Below are positions 1-7,354 of a stretch of 30,991 bases of DNA, one piece after another. The stretch lies in NCBI GenBank assembly GCA_036260075.1, contig DATAAM010000059.1, positions 1 through 30,991 on the forward strand, read 5' to 3'. The DNA comes from DATAAM01 sp036260075 (lineage in GTDB: Bacteria; Actinomycetota; Acidimicrobiia; Acidimicrobiales; JAHWLA01). The notes under the pieces are model-generated. The model was not told the DNA's origin. It ran no database searches and saw only the letters and a list, made by a program, of their open reading frames with translations. Each line of letters starts with the position of its first letter. Position 1 is the first letter of the stretch. Position numbers and translations under genes: made by a program.

Positions 1-20
1 TCCCGCGCTCCAGCGCGGGA
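1..20. terminator. Hairpin downstream of tmk
   Basis: Positions 1-9 (TCCCGCGCT) pair perfectly with 12-20 (AGCGCGGGA) around a 2-nt spacer. It lies 33 bases past the tmk stop codon on the transcript side, so it could end the topA-MFS-tmk transcript. There is no visible U-run, and the sequence beyond the window edge is unknown, so a role in a neighbouring gene is equally possible. Confidence 0.35.
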
Positions 21-53
21 ATCCTCCCCCAGAACGAGAACGGACGAGATGGT

Positions 54-647
54 TCACGACGGAAGCCTGTCGCGGACGGCGGCCCACACGCGCTCGGCCA
101 CCTCCTCCACCGTGCCCACGCCGTCGACCACCGCCCAACCCTCGGCCGCCGCCATCTCGCGGAAGCCGACCACCACCCGCTCGTGGAACCCTCCGCCCTC
201 CGCCTCGAAGCGGTCGAGCGAGCCCAGCCGCTGCCGGGCCACGTCGTCGGGCACGTCGAGCAGCACCACGACATCGGGCCACAGGCCCCCCGAGGCCCAC
301 GCCGACAGCGAGCGCACCTCGTCGACCGGCAGTCCCCGCCCGTAGCCCTGGTAGGCGATCGACGAGTGGGCGAAGCGGTCGGTCACGACGTCGCGGCCTG
401 TCGCCAGGTTTGGCTCGACCACCTCGGCCACGTGCTGCGCGCGCGCAGCAGCCATCAGCAAGGCCTCGGCCCGGGCGTCGAGGTCGACCACGCCCCGGTC
501 GAGCAGCAGCTCGCGCACCCGCTCGCCGATCGCCGTGCCCCCCGGCTCCCGGGTGAGCACCGCGGGCAGGCGATCGGCCAGCAGGGCCGCCTGCGTCGAC
601 TTGCCGCACCCCTCGCCCCCCTCGAAGGCGACCAGCCGACCCCTCAT
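54..647 (-). CDS. tmk: Thymidylate kinase (dTMP kinase)
   Basis: This 197-residue protein phosphorylates dTMP to dTDP in the cytosol, an essential step of dTTP synthesis. The P-loop FEGGEGCGKST lies at residues 8-18, and the family motif DRFAHSSIAYQG at about 90-101 supplies the DR(Y/F) pair and the thymidine-contacting Ser and Gln region. The length is close to the usual 200-215 residues. The ATG overlaps the stop codon of the upstream MFS gene as ATGA, so translation is probably coupled. From memory, Streptomyces SCO3542 joins an MFS transporter and a thymidylate kinase in one protein, and the split pair here matches that order. Identity is secure. Confidence 0.95.
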   Translation of the reverse strand: MRGRLVAFEGGEGCGKSTQAALLADRLPAVLTREPGGTAIGERVRELLLDRGVVDLDARAEALLMAAARAQHVAEVVEPNLATGRDVVTDRFAHSSIAYQGYGRGLPVDEVRSLSAWASGGLWPDVVVLLDVPDDVARQRLGSLDRFEAEGGGFHERVVVGFREMAAAEGWAVVDGVGTVEEVAERVWAAVRDRLPS

Positions 648-1990
648 CGCATCGCCCGCGTGCGCAGCGAGAAGCGGGCGATCACCGCGGCCACGAGGAT
701 GATGCCGCCGCCCACCCACAAGGTGAGGCGGGCCCCGTTCCAGTCGGTCCAACGATCGAGGAGCGAGGCCAGGAACGGCGCGGTGGTGAACGCCGCCAGC
801 AGGCAGAAGCGGATCAGCGTGTACAGCGAGGCGAAGATGCGGCCGCGGAACTCGTCCTCCACGTTCGTCTGCAGGATCGTGAAGCCGAGGATGTACACGG
901 CTCCCGCGCACAGACCGAGCATCCCCACGAACCCCAGCGCGGGCGTGATCGACGACATCGACGCCCCGCCGATGATGCAGAGCCCGGCCGCCACCATGGC
1001 CAGCAGGAACAGCTTCTCGTGGGGCACGAACCGTTGGAGGATGGACAGCCCCACGATCCCGACGGCCACGCCCGCGCCCAGCGCGGTGAGGAGAAGCCCG
1101 AAGCCTGCGCTGCCTGCACCGAACACGTCGCGGGACATCACCGGCCCCAGCGGCACCACCATGCCGCCACCGACGAGGCCGGTGGCGATGCCCAGGATCA
1201 CGGAGCGCACCACGGGGTTCTGCCCGATGAACTTCCAGCCGTCGGCCAGGTCGCGGAACGTGCGTCGGAAGTCGATGCCGCCTTCCGCCTTGTGCCGCTC
1301 GTTGCGAGGCAGCGGCAGCGTGGCGATGATCAGGGCCGACACGAAGAACGTGCCCACGTCCACCCAGATGGCCACCGTCTCCTGGCTCACCCGCAGCGCG
1401 TCGGAGGGCTCGTACTCGCGCAGCCACTCCGCCACCTTGGCCAGGAAGGCGAACAGCCCCGACGCGATCGGGAAGGTGCCGTAGGCCGCCACCAGCGAGA
1501 GCGAGTTGGCGTTGGCCAACGCCTCGGGCCGCACGAGGTTGGGCACCGACGCCTCCTTGGCCGGCGCCCACAGCAGCGTGAGCACCTCCAGCAGGAGGGA
1601 GGCGAAGAACAGGCCCGCGATGGTGTCGACGAACGGCAGCGTGGCCAGCACCAGCCCGCGGCCCACGTCGCAGAGCACCATGACCCGCTTGCGGTCCCAG
1701 CGGTCGACGAGCACGCCCGCCGCCGGGGCCAGGAAGAAGCCGGGGATGAGGCGGGCGGACAGCACCAGGCCCACCGCCGCCTCCGGCGAGGAGCCGCCGA
1801 TGCGGGCGGCGACGGCGACCACGGCCACGAACCCCAACCAGTCGCCGAGGGCCGAGACCACCTGCGCCAGCCACAGCCGGAAGAAGGCGTGCGACCCGAA
1901 CACGCGGATGTTCGGGAGGTGGGGTGTACTCGGCTCGCCGCCCACCGGCCGGGCGCGGTCGAGGGGATCGACGGGAGGGCCGGGGTCCAC
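644..1990 (-). CDS. MFS transporter (MFS_3 / EntS-like)
   Basis: This is a 448-residue major facilitator protein with about 12 hydrophobic segments. After the first helix pair it carries the loop motif GVLVDRWDRKRVMV, typical of the MFS_3 exporters related to enterobactin or macrolide efflux. A charged cytosolic stretch (LPRNERHKAEGG) lies in the middle. The substrate cannot be told from sequence. I chose the GTG at 1990 because a TACCCT hexamer lies 7 nt upstream, which would give a leaderless mRNA; no Shine-Dalgarno is visible there or at the later GTG codons. It starts 26 nt after topA and its TGA overlaps the tmk ATG. The constant pairing of this transporter with tmk suggests historical co-expression rather than a shared reaction. 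Confidence 0.88.
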   Translation of the reverse strand: MDPGPPVDPLDRARPVGGEPSTPHLPNIRVFGSHAFFRLWLAQVVSALGDWLGFVAVVAVAARIGGSSPEAAVGLVLSARLIPGFFLAPAAGVLVDRWDRKRVMVLCDVGRGLVLATLPFVDTIAGLFFASLLLEVLTLLWAPAKEASVPNLVRPEALANANSLSLVAAYGTFPIASGLFAFLAKVAEWLREYEPSDALRVSQETVAIWVDVGTFFVSALIIATLPLPRNERHKAEGGIDFRRTFRDLADGWKFIGQNPVVRSVILGIATGLVGGGMVVPLGPVMSRDVFGAGSAGFGLLLTALGAGVAVGIVGLSILQRFVPHEKLFLLAMVAAGLCIIGGASMSSITPALGFVGMLGLCAGAVYILGFTILQTNVEDEFRGRIFASLYTLIRFCLLAAFTTAPFLASLLDRWTDWNGARLTLWVGGGIILVAAVIARFSLRTRAMR

Positions 1991-1997
1991 GGCGCTC

Positions 1998-2003
1998 AGG
2001 GTA
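1998..2003 (-). promoter_or_regulatory. -10 element, leaderless MFS gene
   Basis: TACCCT on the minus strand fits TANNNT and stands 7 nt before the GTG at 1990. It lies in the short gap after topA, so it could give the MFS-tmk pair its own transcript. No -35 was recognised. Confidence 0.35.
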
Positions 2004-2016
2004 GGAGAAGGCCGCT

Positions 2017-4638
2017 TCAGGCGCGAGGACGCGCCTTCTTGGCCGCCTTCTTGGTGCCCTTGGCCGCTTTGGCGGCCTTCTTCTTCGGCGGCCCGGCCGC
2101 CCGCCGGTCGGCCAGCAGCTCGGCGGCCCGCTCCGACGTGATGTTCTCCACCGTGTCGCCCTTGCGCAGCGAGGCGTTCGTCTCCCCGTCGGTGACGTAG
2201 GGGCCGAACCGGCCTTCCTTCAGGACGACGGGCTTGCCGCTCACCGGATCGTCGCCCAGCTCCTTCAACGGCGGGGAGGCCGCGCCCGTGCGCCGGCCTC
2301 GCAGCTTGGGCTGGGCGAAGACCGCCTGGGCTTCTTCCAGGGTGATCGTGAAGAGCTGCTCCTCGGACTCCAGGCTGCGGCTGTCGTTGCCCTTCTTGAT
2401 GTACGGCCCGTACCGGCCGTTCTGGGCGGTGATCTCCTGTCCGTCGGCGGGATCGATCCCGACCGTGCGGGGCAAGGTGAGCAGTCGCAGGGCGTCCTCC
2501 AACGTGACCGTCTCCAGCGACATCGTCTTGAGCAGCGAGGCGGTGGGCGGCTTGGCCTTGGAGCCCGGTTCGGCCTCCCCGAGTTGCACGTAGGGCCCGT
2601 AGCGCCCGGCCTTGGCGACCACCGGCAGGCCGGTGGCCGGGTCCTCGCCCAGCACCCGGTCGCCGCTCGGCGCGGCCAGCAGCTCCTCGGCCTTCTCGAC
2701 GGTGAGCTCGTCGGGGGCCAGGTCGTCGGGCACCGGCGCCCGCTCCTCGCCCCGCTGGATGTACGGCCCGTAGCGGCCGACCCGCACGACGATGTCGTTG
2801 CCGATCGGGATGCTGTTGACCTCGCGTGCGTCGATCTCGCCCAGGTGCTCGGAGACGAGCTGCTTCAACCCGGGCGACCCGTTCCCGAAGTAGAAGCTCG
2901 TCAGCCAGGGGACGGCGTCCTCCAGGCCCGCGGCGATCTCGTCGAGCTCCTCTTCCATGTGGGCGGTGAACGCGTAGTCGACCAGCCGGGGGAAGTGGCG
3001 CTCCAGCAGCCCCACCACCGCGAACGCAGTGAACGAGGGCACCAGCGCGGTGCCCTTCTTCCACACGTAGCCGCGGTCCTGGATGGTGCCGATGATCGAG
3101 GCGTAGGTGGACGGCCGGCCCACGCCGAGGTCCTCCAGCGCCTTCACCAGCGAGGCCTCGGTGTAGCGGGGCGGCGGCTGGGTGGCGTGGCCCTTGGGTT
3201 CGAGTCCCGCCAGGCCCAGCGGATCGCCCACGGCCAGCGCGGGCAGCCGCACCTCGCGGTCCTCCAGCTCGGCCTCGGGGTCGTCGGAACCCTCCACGTA
3301 GGCCCGCATGTAGCCGGGGAAGGTGATGACCTGGCCACTGGCGGCGAACTCGGCGTCCTCCCCGCCGGAGGAGCGCCCGCCCAGGCGCACCTGCACGCGC
3401 TGCCCCACCGCGTCCTTCATCTGCGACGCCACCGTGCGCTTCCAGATCAGCTCGTACAGCCGCGCTTCGTCGGGGCCGACCTCGCGGGCCACCTGCTCCG
3501 GCGTGCGGAACGTCTCGCCCGCGGGGCGGATGGCCTCGTGCGCCTCCTGGGCGTTCTTGACCTTCTTCTCGTAGCGGCGGGGGGCGTCGGGCACGTAGTC
3601 GGCGCCGTAGAGCTGGGCGGCCTGGGTGCGAGCGGCGGTCAGCGCCGTCTCCGACAGCGTGGTGCTGTCGGTGCGCATGTAGGTGATGTAGCCGTTCTCG
3701 TACAGGCGCTGTGCGACCTGCATGGTGCGCTGCGACGAGAAGCGCAGCTTGCGGCCCGCCTCCTGTTGCAGCGTGGACGTCATGAAGGGCGCCTTGGGCG
3801 AGGAGCGGAACGGCTTCTCCTCCACGCTGCGCACGGCCACGTCCGCGCCGTGCAGCCGGTCGGCCAGGGAACGGGCCGCCCCTTCGTCGAGGACGACCAC
3901 GTCGCCCTTGACCGCGCCCTGCTCGTCGAAGTCCTTGCCGGTGCCGAGCCGCTTGCCGTCGAGGGCGACCAAGCCCGCGGTGAAGGCGTCGTCGCCCTTG
4001 GTGAAGGTGCCCTCGAGGTCCCAGTACGACGCGGCGCGGAAGCGCATGCGGGCCCGCTCCCGCTCCACCAGGATGCGGGTGGCCACGCTCTGCACCCGGC
4101 CCGCCGACAGCTTCGGCATGACCTTCTTCCAGAGGACGGGCGACACCTCGTAGCCGTACAGGCGGTCGAGGATGCGGCGGGCCTCCTGGGCGTCGACCAA
4201 GCGGCGGTCGAGCTCGCGCCACTCGTCGACGGCCCGCTCGATGGCGGCCCGGGTGATCTCGTGGAACACCATGCGCTTCACCGGGACGGTGGGCGGTGGG
4301 TTGAGCACCTCGAGCAGGTGCCAGGCGATCGACTCGCCCTCGCGGTCCTCGTCGGTGGCGAGGTAGAGCTCGCTGGCTTCCTTGAGGAGCTGCTTGAGCT
4401 TCTTGACCTGATCCTTCTTCTCCCGGGCCACCACGTAGAGCGGCTTGAAGCCGTTCTCCACGTCGACGCCCAAGCGCGCCCAGGGCTCACCCTTCAGCGC
4501 AGGCGGCACGTCGGCGGCGTTGCGCGGCAGGTCGCGGATGTGGCCGATCGAGGACTCGACCACGTAGTCGTTGCCGAGGAATCCGGCGATCGTCTTCGCC
4601 TTCGCAGGCGACTCCACGATCACGAGGGGCTTGGGCAT
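2017..4638 (-). CDS. topA: DNA topoisomerase I (type IA)
   Basis: This 873-residue enzyme relaxes negative supercoils by single-strand passage. The TOPRIM domain starts with LVIVESPAKAKTI (residues 5-17) and has the metal-binding ATDEDREGE around 94-102. The catalytic tyrosine is Tyr320 in YITYMRTDS. The C-terminal part lacks the four-cysteine zinc fingers of E. coli TopA; the whole protein has no cysteine. Instead it has repeated (R)(Y/F)GPY units and ends in a Lys/Ala-rich tail (KKKAAKAAKGTKKAAKKAR), the actinobacterial arrangement for processive DNA binding. The start is ATG 4638; a GTG 8 codons upstream (4662) is possible. It is the first gene of the topA-MFS-tmk run and diverges from the DUF4242 gene. 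Confidence 0.96.
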   Translation of the reverse strand: MPKPLVIVESPAKAKTIAGFLGNDYVVESSIGHIRDLPRNAADVPPALKGEPWARLGVDVENGFKPLYVVAREKKDQVKKLKQLLKEASELYLATDEDREGESIAWHLLEVLNPPPTVPVKRMVFHEITRAAIERAVDEWRELDRRLVDAQEARRILDRLYGYEVSPVLWKKVMPKLSAGRVQSVATRILVERERARMRFRAASYWDLEGTFTKGDDAFTAGLVALDGKRLGTGKDFDEQGAVKGDVVVLDEGAARSLADRLHGADVAVRSVEEKPFRSSPKAPFMTSTLQQEAGRKLRFSSQRTMQVAQRLYENGYITYMRTDSTTLSETALTAARTQAAQLYGADYVPDAPRRYEKKVKNAQEAHEAIRPAGETFRTPEQVAREVGPDEARLYELIWKRTVASQMKDAVGQRVQVRLGGRSSGGEDAEFAASGQVITFPGYMRAYVEGSDDPEAELEDREVRLPALAVGDPLGLAGLEPKGHATQPPPRYTEASLVKALEDLGVGRPSTYASIIGTIQDRGYVWKKGTALVPSFTAFAVVGLLERHFPRLVDYAFTAHMEEELDEIAAGLEDAVPWLTSFYFGNGSPGLKQLVSEHLGEIDAREVNSIPIGNDIVVRVGRYGPYIQRGEERAPVPDDLAPDELTVEKAEELLAAPSGDRVLGEDPATGLPVVAKAGRYGPYVQLGEAEPGSKAKPPTASLLKTMSLETVTLEDALRLLTLPRTVGIDPADGQEITAQNGRYGPYIKKGNDSRSLESEEQLFTITLEEAQAVFAQPKLRGRRTGAASPPLKELGDDPVSGKPVVLKEGRFGPYVTDGETNASLRKGDTVENITSERAAELLADRRAAGPPKKKAAKAAKGTKKAAKKARPRA

Positions 4639-4648
4639 GGTTTTTTCG

Positions 4649-4677
4649 AGGTCAGCAGACACGGCCCGGACTGTCAA
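4649..4677 (-). promoter_or_regulatory. Possible topA promoter
   Basis: A perfect TTGACA (4677-4672, minus strand) is followed after 17 nt by TGACCT (4654-4649), a poor -10, ten nt before the topA ATG. It would give a very short leader. The call rests mainly on the -35. Confidence 0.25.
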
Positions 4678-4690
4678 ACGTCCGGTGTCG

Positions 4691-4696
4691 TACCCT
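4691..4696 (+). promoter_or_regulatory. -10 element, leaderless DUF4242 gene
   Basis: TACCCT stands 6 nt before the ATG at 4703 and no Shine-Dalgarno sequence is present, as expected for a transcript starting at the ATG. It sits in the 64-nt divergent gap with topA. Confidence 0.4.
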
Positions 4697-4702
4697 TGTC
4701 CC

Positions 4703-4999
4703 ATGCCTCGCTTCATGATCGAGCGGTCGTTCGGTGCCATCTCCGACGAGGAGATGCTGGAGGCGGCCGTGCGCTCCGACCGCATCATGCAGGAGCGGTA
4801 CCCCGGGATCACGTGGGAGCACAGCCACATCTGCGTCGATCCCGACGGCGGGATCGTCACCTACTGCGTGTACACCGGCCCGAGCGAAGAGGTGGTGCGG
4901 GAGCACGCCTTGGCGCTCGGCGGGCACTCCATCACCAAGGTGGTGGAGATCGCCGAGGACGTCACGCCCCAGGAGGTGCGCCGCCGCGCCGGCGTGTAG
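4703..4999 (+). CDS. DUF4242 family small protein
   Basis: This 98-residue protein belongs to the DUF4242 family, ferredoxin-like fold proteins that include Streptomyces SCO4226, reported as a nickel-binding protein. It has the family N-terminus (MPRFMIERSFGAISDEEM) and histidines at HSH and in REHALALGGHS that could bind metal. The biochemical role is unknown. It converges on the SARP-like regulator and has a paralogue (7040-7333) on that gene's other side, so the three genes may form a unit. It is probably translated from a leaderless mRNA. The family call is good, the function open. Confidence 0.82.
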   Translation: MPRFMIERSFGAISDEEMLEAAVRSDRIMQERYPGITWEHSHICVDPDGGIVTYCVYTGPSEEVVREHALALGGHSITKVVEIAEDVTPQEVRRRAGV

Positions 5000-5024
5000 C
5001 TCCCCCTGTCGTTCTGGCACCGGG

Positions 5025-6929
5025 TCACCGGTCGAAGATGGCGTGGCTGAGGCGTTGGTAGGCCACGGCCCGCCGCACGGTGAGCAGGGGCCGGGTGGCC
5101 TCGTCGGCGAACGGCAGCGCCTTGGTCAGCACCACCACCGCCCGGTCGTAGGCGTGGTGGTCGACGGCCCACTCCCCCGCCCGACGGGCATCGTCCACCG
5201 CGGCGGCAGCACTGTCGGCGGGCACCGCCGCGCACCGGTGCTCGGCGATGTCGCACAGGTGCCGGCCCTCGTCGCCGTGCACGGCCCGGATCGCCTCGGC
5301 CGCCCGGCGGTGAAGCTCGGCCCGGCGGCTCTTGGACATCCCCTCGTACACGGCGTCGCGCACGAGCGCGTGGCGGAAGACGTGGACGCCCGCCGCCTCC
5401 TCGTCCATCAGCGTGGCCGACGCGGCCTCGTCGAGCGCGGCCAGCACGTCGAGCTCCGGCGCCACCATGTGGCGCAGCACGTGCAGCTCCGCCCGTAGGC
5501 CGAGCACGGCCGCCGCCAGCAGGGTCTCGACCGTGGCCGGAGCCAGCCGGTGCAGGCGGGCCGCCACCAGCGTGCGCACCGTGTCGGGCACCGACGAGCC
5601 ACTCGGCACGTCGAGCAGGTAGCGGCCCAGCTCTCGCACGAACAGCGGGTTGCCACCGGTCTCGAGGTGGATGCGTTCGGCCCGGGGGGCCAGCACGCCG
5701 TCCGGGTCGAGCCGGCCCAGCAGCATCCCCGTCGACACCGCCGACAGCGGGCCGAGGTCGATGCGCTCGAGCTGCCTGCCGCGGCCGAGGTCGTCCTCCA
5801 GCGCGGCGAAGCGGGCCTTGGCCGACTCCTCGGGGCGGAACGAGACGAGCACCGCCAGCCGGGCGGCGGCCTGCGACCGGGCCAACCTCCGCAGCACGGC
5901 GAACGAGACGCTGTCGGCCCACTGGAAGTCGTCGAGCACGAGGAGGACGGGGCCGTGGGCGGCAGCCGCCTCCAAGCGGTGGCGCACCGTCTCGACCAGC
6001 TCGGCGGGCGTGAGCGAGTGGTGCTCGCCCAGCGCCTCCAGGAACGGCTCGGCCGGGAGGAGCTCGTCTTCGGCCGCCTCCCCGAAGAGCACGGTACCGC
6101 CGTCGGCGTGCACCTCGGCGGCGAAGCGGGCCGCCAGGCAGCTCTTGCCGATGCCCGGCTCCCCGCAAACGAGCGCCACCCGCGGCCCGTGGCCGTCGCG
6201 CACAGCCCGCCACGCATCGCGCAAGCGCTCGTGCTCCTCGTCGCGGCCGACGAAGAGCTCGGAGTCGGCCCGGGCCAGTCGGGCGGGCAGCGGGGGCCGC
6301 TGTGGCTCCGAGGGCGCCGCCAGCTGCCGCACGTAGTCGCGCGTGGCCGGGGAAGGCCGCAGCCGCAGCTCGTCCCACAGCCGCCGCCGAAAGGCCTCGT
6401 GCTCGCGGAGGGCGGCCGCCTGCTCGCCTGTGGCGACGAGCCGTCCGAGCAGCAGTCGGTGGTGCTCCTCGGAGAACGGGTCGAGGGCAGCCAGTCGCCG
6501 GGCCGCGTCCACGTCGTCCGCCTGGCTCAGCCGCGCCACCAAGGCCCGTCGGTGGTCGGCCCGCACCTCGTCGGCCCACTCGGCCTCGATGCCGGGCAGC
6601 AGGTCGCCGGCTCCGTCGACGTCCGGGTCGCGCACGTCGACCCAGAGGCCCTCGCCCTCCAGCCCGACGGAGCTGCGGTCGAGGGCGAGGACCGACTCCC
6701 CCGCGGGCCCGAGCGCCTTGCGCAGGGACCACAGGGCGGTGCGCAGCGAGGCCCGGGCGGTGGCGTCGGTGACGTCGGGCCAGAAGACGGGGGCGACCCG
6801 GCTGCGGGGGTGCATGCCGGGGTGGGCGGCCAGCCAGGCCAGCACCTCGGTGGCGCGGCCCGGCGGGAGCGCCACCGGCTCCCCGTCGACCTCCACGGCC
6901 ACCCGCCCCACCACGTGCACCCGGACCAC
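5025..6929 (-). CDS. SARP-like regulator with AAA ATPase domain
   Basis: This is a probable transcription activator of 634 residues. An OmpR-type winged helix (about residues 2-100, beginning VVRVHVVGRVAVEVDGEPV) is followed by a BTAD helical domain (about 121-204). An AAA/NB-ARC-like ATPase then opens with LFVGRDEE, with Walker A GEPGIGKS (about 256-263) and Walker B LLVLDD (about 329-334). The protein ends soon after the ATPase and lacks the long TPR region of AfsR-like members. I prefer the GTG at 6929: the winged helix starts there and TACCGT lies 8 nt upstream. The ATG at 7001 would add 24 unconserved residues and would bury the heptamer repeats in coding DNA. It is divergent from one DUF4242 gene and convergent with another, its likeliest local targets. 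The signal sensed is unknown. Confidence 0.85.
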   Translation of the reverse strand: MVRVHVVGRVAVEVDGEPVALPPGRATEVLAWLAAHPGMHPRSRVAPVFWPDVTDATARASLRTALWSLRKALGPAGESVLALDRSSVGLEGEGLWVDVRDPDVDGAGDLLPGIEAEWADEVRADHRRALVARLSQADDVDAARRLAALDPFSEEHHRLLLGRLVATGEQAAALREHEAFRRRLWDELRLRPSPATRDYVRQLAAPSEPQRPPLPARLARADSELFVGRDEEHERLRDAWRAVRDGHGPRVALVCGEPGIGKSCLAARFAAEVHADGGTVLFGEAAEDELLPAEPFLEALGEHHSLTPAELVETVRHRLEAAAAHGPVLLVLDDFQWADSVSFAVLRRLARSQAAARLAVLVSFRPEESAKARFAALEDDLGRGRQLERIDLGPLSAVSTGMLLGRLDPDGVLAPRAERIHLETGGNPLFVRELGRYLLDVPSGSSVPDTVRTLVAARLHRLAPATVETLLAAAVLGLRAELHVLRHMVAPELDVLAALDEAASATLMDEEAAGVHVFRHALVRDAVYEGMSKSRRAELHRRAAEAIRAVHGDEGRHLCDIAEHRCAAVPADSAAAAVDDARRAGEWAVDHHAYDRAVVVLTKALPFADEATRPLLTVRRAVAYQRLSHAIFDR

Positions 6930-6936
6930 GTCCGTT

Positions 6937-6989
6937 GACGGTACCGCCGCGGCAGGTTTGACGCTCGGGAGGACGGTCGCTTGACGGTC
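6937..6989. promoter_or_regulatory. Candidate SARP operator, GACSGTC-type heptamers
   Basis: Four related heptamers lie in the gap between the SARP-like gene and the DUF4242 gene: GACGGTA (6937-6943), GACGCTC (6960-6966), GACGGTC (6972-6978) and GACGGTC (6983-6989). Start-to-start distances are 23, 12 and 11 bases, about one helical turn or two. SARP proteins are known to bind heptamer direct repeats with 11-base periodicity. The first heptamer overlaps the proposed -10 of the regulator (TACCGT, minus strand), which would suit autoregulation. Confidence 0.4.
6938..6943 (-). promoter_or_regulatory. -10 element, leaderless SARP-like gene
   Basis: TACCGT on the minus strand lies 8 nt before the GTG at 6929. 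This spacing, together with the domain boundary, is why that start is preferred over the ATG at 7001. Confidence 0.35.
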
Positions 6990-7039
6990 CGTCCGGATCA
7001 TGGGCCGTGAGCTTCGGTCAACGAGAAGGGAGAAAGCTC

Positions 7040-7333
7040 ATGGAGACGTTCGTGATCCTCCGCAGGCACGGTTGGGGCTCCCCCGAGGAGCTGGGGACAG
7101 CAGCCGAGCGGTCGTCCGCCGAGGGCGCCAAGATGAACGGCGACGTCAAGTGGATCCGCACCTACGTGTTCACCGAGGACGACGGCACGCTCGGCACGGT
7201 GTGCATCTACCAGGCCAAGGACGCCGAGACGGTGCGCCGGCACGCGGGCGCCGCCGCCCTGCCCGCCACCGAGGTGCTCTCGGTGGCGGACACGGTGATC
7301 GTCAACGCCGACCCGGTGCCGGCGTCGGCCTAG
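7040..7333 (+). CDS. DUF4242 family small protein (second copy)
   Basis: This 97-residue protein is a divergent paralogue of the 4703-4999 product. It shares the ferredoxin-like pattern with TFVILRRHGWGSPEEL at the start and a central beta strand (WIRTYVFTEDDGTLGTVCIYQA). It has fewer histidines than the first copy, so metal binding is less likely. The start ATG 7040 is fixed by GGGAGAAAG about 5 nt upstream; an in-frame GTG at 7007 has no such support. It diverges from the SARP-like regulator across the heptamer array and is the best candidate for its control. Its function is unknown. Confidence 0.75.
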   Translation: METFVILRRHGWGSPEELGTAAERSSAEGAKMNGDVKWIRTYVFTEDDGTLGTVCIYQAKDAETVRRHAGAAALPATEVLSVADTVIVNADPVPASA

Positions 7334-7354
7334 CGACGGGCCGGCACGTGGTGC

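Noticed and set aside
1019..2200. Long plus-strand open frames opposite the MFS and topA genes
   Set aside because: They are antisense frames produced by high GC; residue composition is His/Arg/Gly-biased with no domain, while the minus-strand genes are clear.
5018..5031. Small hairpin ACCGG-GTCA-CCGGT between DUF4242 and the SARP-like gene
   Set aside because: Five base pairs in GC-rich DNA is close to chance and no U-run follows.
6930..7001. N-terminal 24 residues of the SARP-like protein from ATG 7001
   Set aside because: The stretch has no resemblance to the family, no ribosome site, and covers the heptamer array; GTG 6929 is a better start, though not proven.
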